Assembly: GCA_030847615.1 (NCBI GenBank)
Contig: JAUMIR010000004.1
Location: 105,724,001 to 105,788,000, forward strand
Direction: 5' to 3'
DNA from: Gambelia wislizenii
Lineage: Eukaryota; Chordata; Lepidosauria; Squamata; Crotaphytidae
DNA length: 64,000 nucleotides
In this document: piece after piece, positions 21,579 through 30,210 of the stretch
How the letters are laid out: each line of letters opens with the position of its first letter
Numbering within the stretch: the first letter of the stretch is position 1
Translations under genes and position numbers: made by a program
Notes under the pieces: model-generated
Databases searched by the model: none
The model's input: the letters and a program-made list of their open reading frames with translations, nothing else
What the model was told of the DNA's origin: nothing

Positions 21579-21998
21579 CATTAACTGCTAGGAGAGTTTG
21601 GAGTTTTGCAAAGGGAAGCAGGCCTTCTGGAACAATGAATATCACAGACCTGACCACTGGTTTTCTTTGGGTGGTTAGGGAGGCTTAGAGAGGTCTGCCA
21701 ACCAGTGAATGAAAATGGTAGTACAAGCTATGGGTTTTGGTTAACTAAAATCCATTAAATCATTCCAAATCAGACCAACCCCCCAAGGTGCATATCCCTA
21801 GAATCTGCTTATTATCCATGCTGAGTTTTAGGTGTCTTATGTTTCACTGTCGTAGAGCTATGGTGGAGATGTGCGCATACATAAACACTTTCTCTTCTAT
21901 TGTCAAAAAGGCGATGTTCTTTTTCAAAAAAAAAAAATGTGCACAAATCAAACAAGCAGAAATCACTCTCTATTTTCCCATATGGGAAAGGAGGCTTT

Positions 21999-22001
21999 TA
22001 G

Positions 22002-22059
<58 letters not shown>

Positions 22060-22060
22060 C
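21999..22060. repeat. (TA)n-(GA)n compound microsatellite
   Basis: A short TA run followed by a GA run with one interruption. Confidence 0.9.
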
Positions 22061-22354
22061 GACTAGATATGGATATGAGTGTGTGGGTGTGACAGATGAA
22101 ACAAAGTAAAAATGGTATTCCCTCTAGAGTCTGCTACTCTAAGCCGCTTATTACATATTGCTTCATCATAAGGCTGAAACCTAGAACCCACTTCTTCCAG
22201 TCACCCTCTATCTTAATATACTCCCTTTCCCTTTTCTTGTGAATACTGGCACACTTAACTGAGGGAACATTCAAACATTCTTGATATATTTATGTACCAA
22301 GTCAAACTCTTATCTTGCATCTTTCAAGCTCTCATTTATAAGATAATTCACTCT

Positions 22355-22390
22355 CATCTATCTATCTATCTATCCATCTATCTATCTCTC
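22355..22390. repeat. (ATCT)n microsatellite
   Basis: Tetranucleotide ATCT units with a single CATC variant. Confidence 0.9.
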
Positions 22391-23588
22391 TTAATCTCTC
22401 TCCCTTGTGGCAATGATGGTATTTATAAATCTCCTGATAATAAAGACTCTCCCAGTCCAAGTAGCCATGTTTCAACAATGAGTGATGACACTTAGAGTTT
22501 TGAAACTATCACTTGCTTAATAACTTTCCATCCATTATTTTTGGATCACATCCATGGAAACAGAATGTGAGAAGTGAAATCTAACAAGTGTCTTCAAGAA
22601 AGGATAGAGAGCTTCTGTTATTTCATTTCAGTACTGAGAGTTTTTACTTCTGGCACTTCCATCACATTTCAGAAGGGTAACAAAAGGTTTGTTAGGGGTT
22701 TTCTTCCCTCCAATTTTGTCATACTGTATAGCACATTTCATCAATTAAAATACAACTTCGGCCTAATGATTACAACAGGGGCATGGCTAAAAGCTGTTGC
22801 CATGAGATTTTTCATGATAAAAGAGATTTGGTTTGATGTAGGTAGGATTTATTCAATTGCACGTTAACAACGTCAGCATTACAAGTTGCCACGTACACAA
22901 CACAACTTGTGTACATAATATAAACAACTCAGTAGTCGTGTGACCATAGGTTTTAACAGGTTGCATCAGGCAAGTTGCACTGAAAAATAAGATACTTACT
23001 CTGGAGTCACCCTAATTAAGTTAATGGAACAGGGGAAAAACTAAAATAAAATTCTAAACTCACATCCTAAGAGTATGGTGCGCATTTGTATAAATGAGGG
23101 CCAAACTGGGTATGATGGCAGCAGAACCAGAGTTTGGAAATAACTACTTGTAAGTAATTAAATTATTGGTCACTAGTTATTTTGCGGGCTTATCCAGAAG
23201 AACGTTGTTCCTTTCCTAGTGTATTGGAACAAGGTTCCTTTCCCAGTAGAAACAGTTCTCTTACCTGGAATTAAATTGCTTGAGTGAGGGTGAGTATTAC
23301 TAGCAGTTACCTTAATATAAAATGACTGGAAGGTTTTCATGTCCCTTCTTCTTCTTCTTCTTTTTAAACTCAGAGCAGCATTGGACTTTTTATGCTGGCT
23401 GCTCAATCATAGAATGAGTTGTTCTACCCATGGCAGGAAGGGTAACTATAAGTTAGCCAGTTAAACATCCTGTAGTGGCTCTAGCATCTACATCAGATTG
23501 TTCTAGTCTATAGGTTGTAGTAGCTCCAAAAATTAGAATGCTCTAGTTGTGTTTCCCAAACTTTGGTCCTCCAGGTGTTTTGGACTTA

Positions 23589-24373
23589 GACTCATAGAGT
23601 TGGAAGAGACCAAAAGGGCCATCCAGTCCAATCCCCTGACATGCAGGAATACACAATCAAAGCATTTCCGACAGATGGCCATCCAGCCTCTGTTTAAAAA
23701 CCTCCAAAGAAGGAGACTCCACCACACTACGAGGCAGTGTATTCCACTGTTGAACAGCTCTTACCATCAGGACATTTTTCCTAATGTGTAGGTGGAATCT
23801 CTTTTCCTGTAGTTTGAACCCATTGCTCCATGTCCTAGTCTCTGGAGCAGCAGAAAACAAGCTTGCTCCATCCTCAGTATGACATCCCTTCAAATATTTA
23901 AAGATAGCTATCATGTCACCTCTCAACCTTCTCTTCTCCCGACTGAACATGCCCAGCTCCCTAAGCCGCTCCTCATAGGGCATGGCCTCCAGACCTCCCA
24001 CCATCCTAGTCGCCCTCCTCTGGACATAATAATAAAAAAATTAGTAAAATTTATTTATACCCCGCCCCTCTGTTAAAACAATTGGTGCGGGGTATGTTCC
24101 AGCTTCTCAATATCCTTCCTGAATTGTGGTGCCCAGAACTGGACACAGTATTCCAGGTGAGGTCTGACCAAAGCAGAATAGAGTGGCACTATTACTTCCC
24201 TTGATCTAGACACTATACTCCTATTAATGCAGCCTAGAATCGCATTGGCTTTTTTAGCTGCTGCATCACACTGCTGACTCATGTTCAGCTTGTGGTCCAC
24301 TAAGAGACTCGTAGATCCCTTTTGCATGTACTGCCATCAAGCCAGGTGTCACCCATCCTATATCTGTGCATTT
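23589..24373 (-). mobile_element. CR1 LINE 3' part, inside a hAT MITE
   Basis: The 3' end is at 23,589 (ACTCATAGAGTTGGAAGAGA) and the copy is truncated at about 24,373. Minus-strand frames encode the CR1 C-terminal region: [35 protein letters not shown] and LEAMPYEERLRELGMFSREK. Between the blocks encoding QF..DIEKLE and RRATRM-like sequence there is a 68 bp insert at about 24,027-24,094, which breaks the frame. Confidence 0.9.
24027..24094 (-). mobile_element. Small L2-type tail inserted in CR1
   Basis: The insert begins ATAATAATAAAAAAATTAGT and continues TTTATTTATACCCCGCCCCT before the CR1 sequence resumes at 'TCCAGCTTCTCAATATCCTT'. This is the minus-strand 3' terminus of an L2-type LINE or SINE with its AAT tail, and an extreme 5' truncation. 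It makes this locus a three-level nest. Confidence 0.55.
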
Positions 24374-24475
24374 CAACTCCCAGAAGCCCTAGGTGATTTG
24401 GCCAACAGTCAGGAATTCTGGGAGATGAAGTCTAAAACATCTGGAGGACCAAAGTTTGGGAACCACTGCTCTAGT

Positions 24476-24742
24476 TAAAGAGTGTAGTTCTACAAATTAC
24501 AGTAATCCTGAGCCTTACTGCACTCTGAAGAAAAGCAACAAAGCAGCAGGAACATTCCATCTGTCCTGATGCTTTACCACATGGTTTCAGCATTCTTCTG
24601 GCATTCTTTTGTTCCAGTCCTGTGAGGGGCCAAGGTAAAAGTGCATATTTTTGCAAACAGATTTTTCTGGTTAGCAAAAAGACACACTTTTACCTTGGTC
24701 CCCCATGGGACTGGAATGAAAGAACACCGATGTCATGTGATC
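24476..24742. other. Unassigned sequence
   Basis: Nothing recognised. It contains an imperfect inverted repeat around AAGGTAAAAGTGCATATTTT and CACACTTTTACCTTGG (about 24,630-24,700) that could be a small foldback element. Confidence 0.35.
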
Positions 24743-25344
24743 TCTCTCTCTGGCTTTTCTTCGCAAACGAAGATTCAGGAAGGACTCATCCCGCACTTTC
24801 TGCAAGCGCACTGATGACTAAAAAGGCCAATCTGAGATAAACAAGTCCAGTTGCAGAAAGCACAGCAAAAGGTCTCCTTGGGTGACGTTTTTGGGTTGTG
24901 ATTCTTTCTGCGTTGTCGTTTCTCTTCAAGACTTGTTCAGCATGAGTTCTCAAATAAGGCTGCAGCATTGTGGATAGTGCATCTCCATGCCTCCCGATGT
25001 GAGGCCAGGGCGGACCACTGTTGGTGATCAATTTGGCTGAGCCTGAGATGTTGTTTCAGGGAGACTTTGTATTGCTTTTTTGGAGTGTCCCTCTTACGCT
25101 GACCCGTGGTGAGTTCACCGTAGAGTAGTATTTTTGGGAGGCGATGGTCCTCCATCCTAGAAACGTGCCCTGCCCAGCACAGCTGCGTTCTCAGTATCAT
25201 GGCCTCAATACTGGTCATCCCTGCTTGCTCAAGGACAGCAACATTCGTCACATAGTCAGTCCAGCGTATATTTAGGATTGTGCATAGACAGCGCTGATGA
25301 AAGTGCTCGAGGAGTCGTAGGTGGTGGCAATAGGTGACCCATGT
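24743..25344 (-). mobile_element. Non-LTR LINE 3' end (copy 1, 602 bp)
   Basis: Minus-strand frames encode TNVAVLEQAGMTSIEAMILR, then TQLCWAGHVSRMEDHRLPKI and SLKQHLRLSQIDHQQWSALA. This is the region after the RT domain in APE-type LINEs. Near the 3' end, in another frame, follows a CCHC-like zinc finger region homologous to the one in copy 2. Frameshifts break the reading frame. The same 602 bp recurs at 25,831 in the same orientation. I am unsure of the clade. Confidence 0.75.
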
Positions 25345-25830
25345 GATAAGGCAGCAGGAAAGATGGAACTTTTCTGTTGCTTTGCCACTTTTCTTTGGAG
25401 TGCAGTAAGGCTGCTATTCCGTAGTTACCACAATTGATAAACTAGTGACATTCCTACAGTGGCTAGAGGATCACTGCACTAGTCTAGTGTTATTCTTTGT
25501 GGCAAATGGCAGTAGACAAGTTTCACTACTGCTCTAAAGTGGGATCTGGGGGGTGAAATTTAAAAAATAGAGACAGTCATCTTCTGTAATTAAAATAAGC
25601 AAGACACACCACCATCAAAGGCAAAGAGCAATGGAACCTTCTAATGGGGCAACAGAATGCATTCCTTTTAGTTCCTGCCCACCCCTAGCAACAGCAATGC
25701 TAGTAGGTTGCTCCAGAAAGCTCATAATAGATAGGATTGCCCATGAATAATGAAACCTTGGATGGATGTGAAACCTCACTGTTTAGTTTTATTCTGCACA
25801 AAAAACCCACATATCTATGAGAACATTATG
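25345..25830. other. Spacer between two LINE ends
   Basis: About 490 bp of unassigned sequence separates the two 602 bp LINE copies. Confidence 0.4.
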
Positions 25831-26460
25831 TCTCTCTCTGGCTTTTCTTCACAAACGAAGATTCAGGAAGGACTCATCCCGCGCTTTCTGCAAGCGCGCT
25901 GATGACTAAAAAGGCCAATCCGAGATAAACAAGTCCGGTTGCAAAAAGCACAGCAGAAGGTCTCCTTGGGTGATGTTTTTGGGTTGTGATTCTTTCTGCG
26001 TTGTTGTTTCTCTTCAAGACTTGTTCGTCGTGAGTTCTCAAATAAGGCTGCAGCATTGTGGGTAGTGCATCTCCATGCCTCCCGATGTGAGGCCAGGGCG
26101 GACCACTGTTGGTGATCAATTTGGCCGAGCCTGAGATGTTGTTTCAGGGAGTCTTTGTATCGCTTTTTTGGAGCGCCCCTCTTACGCCGACCCGTGGCGA
26201 GTTCACCGTAGAGTAGTATTTTTGGGAGGCGATGGTCCTCCATCCTAGAAACGTGCCCTGCCAAGCGCAGCTGTGTTCTCAATATCATGGCCTCAATGCT
26301 GGTGATCCCTGCTTGCTCAAGGACAGCAACATTCGTCACATAGTCAGTCCAGTGTATATTTAGGATTGTGCGTAGACAGCGCTGATGAAAGCGCTCGAGG
26401 AGTCGTAGGTGGTGGCGATAGGTGACCCATGTTTCAGATCCATTATGTACTGTGCAGAAA
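25831..26460 (-). mobile_element. Non-LTR LINE 3' end (copy 2)
   Basis: The open minus-strand frame from about 26,450 to 25,863 reads GSETWVTYRHHLRLLERFHQ, then RCLRTILNIHWTDYVTN, VSRMEDHRLPKILLYGELAT, KQHLRLGQIDHQQWSALASH, and close to the end CAFCNRTCLSRIGLFSHQR followed by AC. The last is a CX2CX12HX3C (CCHC-type) zinc finger, typical of the C-terminus of some LINE ORF2 proteins. About 200 codons remain open, so this copy is better preserved than copy 1. The RT domain itself is absent. Confidence 0.8.
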
Positions 26461-26919
26461 ACTATATTTCTGCATAGAAAATTATGTTTTCTGTATTTTA
26501 AAAAAATCATAAATTTTTCACAGTTAAATCCTGAACTGGGGGCTTCAGGGAAGCTGCCTCCTTTGTCATTATTCCTCTCCCCCCACCCATGGTCTCCCTT
26601 CTTTTTTGGTTGCTTTATCTGCTGTTTTCTGGCTGGAGCTACTAACAGAGCCTCTTTCGGAGCCCTTTCCCCCCCTCACTGCCCCTCCTCATTCCCTCCC
26701 CGCCTCCTGCCTATGATCTGGAGGCCATGCCCCCCCACCTTTGTGTGTGTGTGTGAACTACAAAGCCAAGAACTCACTGGATCGATCAGTTTAGCAATAA
26801 ATCATGTAAACTATGCAGTGCTGGTGCGAAAGGATGGTAAGCCAGAATTTTGCGCACTTTATTCTGCCATATAACTGACCCCCTAGACTTTTTTTCCTCA
26901 GCTGGTCTTCCCTTTCCTG
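26461..26919. other. Unassigned, locally C-rich sequence
   Basis: Includes a C/T-rich block at 26,570-26,740 and a short GT run at 26,742-26,753. The 150-codon frame here is low in complexity and has no recognisable domain. Confidence 0.35.
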
Positions 26920-27146
26920 AGAACCAGCATGGTATAGTGATTTGACTATTGAACTACAGCACTGGAGACCAGAATTCAGATCCCCACTCAGCCATGGAAA
27001 CCCCCTGGGTGACTTTGGGCAAGTCACTTTCTCTCAACCTCAAAGGCAAACCCCCTCTGAACAAATCTTGCAAAGAAAACCTCATGACAGGTTCCCCTTA
27101 GGGTTACCACAAGTTAGAAACAATTTGAAGGCACACAACAACAGCA
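26920..27146 (+). mobile_element. Sauria-type SINE (full length)
   Basis: The head is tRNA-related: GAACCAGCATGGTATAGTGA (A-box region) and GAGACCAGAATTCAGATCCC (B-box region). The body is TGGGTGACTTTGGGCAAGTC, then CCTCTGAACAAATCTTGCAA and GGTTACCACAAGTTAGAAAC. The end is AATTTGAAGGCACACAACAA. The order of tRNA head, unique body and BovB-type tail identifies a squamate SINE moved by BovB LINE proteins. Point substitutions indicate an old copy. Confidence 0.9.
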
Positions 27147-27900
27147 ATCAGTACCAAATGGAGAGAAAAGTAGCATTGTGGCACAGACTGGAGGAGGTAT
27201 AAGACAGATGGGCTAGAGTTCAGAATTCCTAATCTATGCACACCCTTTGCTCTTAAAATAGAGTTCTCTATACTCGTTTTATATATGATTGGGAAAGGAC
27301 AGCTTTAAATACACAGTTGTGCTGCCATCACATTAACTTTGACAATATTTCTGTTGAGACCTCCTTAAAAGATGAGGTTTGGTCCTTCAAATGAATAGAG
27401 TTGTCTGTTTCCAGTTATTCTTACACCATCCCATATGGCCTTATTGAATATCTTTAAGTTAACTATGGATTTAACCTTGACACTAATTAACTTGATGATT
27501 ATGAAAACATACTTACTCCATGCAAGTGCATCATGAGTGCAATAAAAAGTGACAACTTGCAAAAGTGAAACAGCTATTATAGATCTAATATGATAGACAG
27601 AACTTTTGCATCACCTCAGCACCTCAAACATCTATCTGTATTATCTAGCGCAGGCAGCTGACATGTTCCAGTCAATGGCTTGCAAGTCATTGAGTGACAT
27701 CCCTGCATGTGTATATCAGTCATTAAAAGTTCATCTTTCTTCCATAAGAAAGCTGGTGGCCTCAAACTAGCTTACTTAAACTTCAGGTACAAATGGACAG
27801 AAAATATTGCTGTATGTATTGTCCCATAGCTGAATCTTCATGGTGTTTCATTTTCTCTTTGTAATAAATCTTATATAGTATGGGAATATATCAGAAACAT
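27147..27900. other. Apparently unique sequence
   Basis: No repeat family or gene recognised. Confidence 0.4.
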
Positions 27901-28436
27901 ATTTTAAGAGGTCCCTTGTGATGGAAGCCCTCTCCAGGATGGCCCTGCAGTTCCAACCCTGGGGCTCTGGTCACTTGCTTTGCCCCTTTACCTTCAAGAT
28001 TCCTCCTGGAATCTAGTACTCTGGCCTCAAAATGTTCTCTGTCCTGGACAAGTGGCTGCGTTGATCAGCTGGTTCGCCATGGTAAGCATGGACAGTCACC
28101 TTATCAGTCCTTAAATGAAACAGCCAGACTTGGTTGTAGAAAACAAACAAGATATATTATACAACAAAATGAGTTAAACAAGAAAGCCTTGAACTGTTCC
28201 ATCATTCACCCAGCCCCGCAACACTGCTCAGATCTTCAACTTGTCCCTGATGGCCCTAACTCTATTACATCTTTTCCCTATCAGATTCCGATCTGACTCC
28301 CTAGCAGACAAGCCTCTAGTTTATATCCTTTTCCCCTCATAGGCCCTCCCTTCACAGCATTCTCTTAGCTGTGATTGGTTGGCTCTAACCAGGCTTGTCC
28401 AGCTTCTCTTCTCACATCCTCCCAATGCGCAGAGTG
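27901..28436. other. Unclassified GC-richer repeat-like stretch
   Basis: A C/T-rich block (27,930-28,090), an AACAAACAAGATATATTATA segment (28,141-28,165) and another C-rich block look like an LTR read on its minus strand, but no LTR ends or target duplication were found. Confidence 0.25.
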
Positions 28437-28444
28437 CTCTATAG

Positions 28445-29222
28445 CAACGCTTCTTAAACTGTGTGTCGCAACCCCATATGGGGTTGGGTAATTGAATGTG
28501 GGAGTTGTGAAAAATTTGGCAATAGTAAATTTGATTTGTATACCTATTTTATATACCTATATACCCGGGGTCACATAAAAATTTCTCAGTGAAAAGGGGT
28601 CATGAGTGGAAAAAGTTTAAGGTCTTACCTATACGAGGGGGGGGGGGAAATACAAACACGTCGGAAAAAGCAGGCATTCGCAATGATGTGACCTGTCTTC
28701 ACTGTCAAAAGAGCCCCCTACCAAACTTTACATTAGCCCCTAGAGAAGATGGCAGTCATGAGTGATTTACTCATAATTTTAAGTCTGCCGCCACCAAACT
28801 ACTTTTTTTAAAAAATGTTTCCCATGATGCGCACAAGCGATATTTCACATTTACAAAAAATATAAAGAAAAAAAGAGTATAAGATTGCCATGTTATCGAC
28901 TTACCAGACACTCACTTAGCTGAAAATTTAACATGGCAGCCACAGGTGCTTTTCCTGTTTGCTTGCCCTGCCCCCATGCTCTTCCAACCAATCAGATTAC
29001 GCTGCCTGTTTGTATCTGTGCAAATGCAAGTGTTCAAACAATCACACGTTTGCATGTCATATGGAGCTTTTAAAAAAATCTGGATGAAGCCCTGGTTGTG
29101 GATTTGGCTGCCCCCCTTCAGAATCACATGTATTTATGCGCATTTCTGCATGGATGGATTGCTGAACGTTCACATCCCTTTCATATTATTTTGGCCATAT
29201 AGACAAGACCTAAGAAGCCCTG
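28445..29222. mobile_element. SPIN-like hAT MITE, split by Harbinger-like MITE
   Basis: The left end is CAACGCTTCTTAAACTGTGT followed by GTCGCAACCCC and GGGGTTGGG. The right part has GGGGTCATGAGTGGAAAAAG, then TTTAA, and after the inserted MITE the terminus GAAGCCCTG, complementary to CAGGGCTTC. CTCTATAG lies outside both ends (28,437-28,444 and 29,223-29,230), an exact 8 bp hAT target duplication. The 'CAGYGGTTCTYAACCTGTGGGTCG' layout is that of SPIN and related hAT elements. About 185 bp without the insert, so non-autonomous. Confidence 0.85.
28621..29210. mobile_element. Harbinger-like MITE family B (copy 2), TAA duplication
   Basis: The ends are GGTCTTACCTATACGAG and the complement of GGTCTTGTCTATATGGCC. 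TAA flanks both sides (28,618-28,620 and 29,211-29,213), and removing one TAA plus the element restores an uninterrupted hAT terminus. The interior contains paired weakly inverted halves, poly-T/A tracts, a G12 run at 28,637-28,648, and a block (CAATCAGATTACGCTGCCTG) comparable to the CTGATTGG region of the other family B copies. It is 590 bp long and non-coding. Confidence 0.85.
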
Positions 29223-29230
29223 CTCTATAG

Positions 29231-29668
29231 CACCTAATTTCTTTTAAAATTCTTCACAGTGTGTGCATGACTTCAGAAATCTCTTTTTTTCTTCCTTACC
29301 ATCCCTTTTTAGAGTTGGGAAAATGAAATCCACAACTCTGCTTTGTCACCAGTAGCCAGGCATTGGTCCCAAAGCCAGGATGGCCCTCAGCAATCAACAC
29401 TGATGTTTCAATGGTCAGAGCAGTTGCAACAGGAAACCAATTTGCCCCTTGAGCCAACATGAGCCCGTGCTAACTAACTGCAAAAATACAAATTTTAGGA
29501 CTGTTGGACTACATGGATATCCTTGATTGCAAATGCTGAGAGACAAGAAAGGTTAGGGGAATTGATGCAAAGGGATCTTTTAGCACTTTTGACACTAACT
29601 AAGAGAAAGAGGTTGATAGCATAAGCATTCACAGACTAAGTCTACTTCATCAGATACAAGAAGACTTA
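29231..29668. other. Unassigned sequence
   Basis: No family recognised. Confidence 0.35.
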
Positions 29669-30207
29669 GGGCTTGTCTACACTAGCCAAAATACACCATC
29701 TTCCATCTGGCATATTCTGGCCCTGGAGCTGGCCTGGATCCCATGCCCCCATTACCATGACAAAACAGGCAGAGGTCCACAAGCACACACCAGCCAGTAC
29801 CAGCGGGCAACTCTGCTGCTGTCATACCCTGCAGTCCCTGAAGCTAGAAAGGAGGCCCTGAGCATGTGACCAAGGCTGGTCATGTGCAGGGGGCCTTGAT
29901 CGCATGCTGGGTGCCTCCTTTCCAGCTTCAGAGCAACACTGGTGGCATCAGTGTCCAGTGATGCAGCCCAGCATGCAAGTACTGACCTTCCATTCCTGTG
30001 CCAGAGCTATCTGAGTTTCCCTGTATGCCACAGGTTTTCCTAGGGTTTATTTTAAAATGTTTTAATGGAGTTTATCCTAGCTTCACCCTGGCTTTGCCTC
30101 AGACATTGTCAGGACTGTCCAAAGGTAAATTGGAGCAAGACCCCTGCATCATTTCAGGGTTCCAACACAGGGGCAAGCTGGGGTAAATTGCCCATCTAGA
30201 CAAGCCC
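29669..30207. mobile_element. Harbinger-like MITE family A (copy 1), TTA duplication
   Basis: The left end is GGGCTTGTCTACACTAGCC and the right end is complementary to GGGCTTGTCTAGATGGGC. TTA is present on both sides (29,666-29,668 and 30,208-30,210). Family A is marked by a compound palindrome, GCATGTGACCAAGGCTGGTC and GGGGGCCTTGATCGCATG (29,862-29,907). It is 539 bp long and non-coding; short frames inside have no domain. Relatives lie at 32,946, 40,584 and 46,187. Confidence 0.85.
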
Positions 30208-30210
30208 TTA

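Larger units (their letters stand above)
21501..23540. other. Unassigned sequence with microsatellites
   Basis: Contains CTT, GA and ATCT microsatellites listed separately. A stretch at 22,860-22,925 has short inverted words (ACAAGTTG...CAACTTGT). No repeat family or gene is recognised. Confidence 0.35.
23548..24466. mobile_element. hAT MITE split by CR1, CTCTAGTT duplication
   Basis: Left end GTGTTTCCCAAACTTTGGTC continuing CTCCAGGTGTTTTGGACTT (to about 23,588). The right end, from about 24,374, begins CAACTCCCAGAAGCCC and closes with the complement of CAGTGGTTCCCAAACTTTGG. Both ends are inverted copies of each other. CTCTAGTT is present directly outside both (about 23,540-23,547 and 24,467-24,475), an 8 bp target duplication as expected for hAT elements, with a CTAG centre. 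The first two bases of the left terminus appear lost. A CR1 fills the middle. Confidence 0.75.

Noticed and set aside
21475..21688. Arg-rich and Leu-rich frames
   Set aside because: Direct translations of a CTT microsatellite.
22355..22390. CRISPR-like array
   Set aside because: It is a simple ATCT microsatellite with no spacers, and the DNA is vertebrate.
26422..26874. 150-codon plus-strand frame
   Set aside because: It starts in the antisense of the LINE fragment and runs through C/T-rich sequence; biased Pro/Ser/Phe/Leu composition and no domain.
26920..27000. tRNA gene
   Set aside because: The A- and B-box-like blocks belong to a Sauria-type SINE head; the cloverleaf is not kept.
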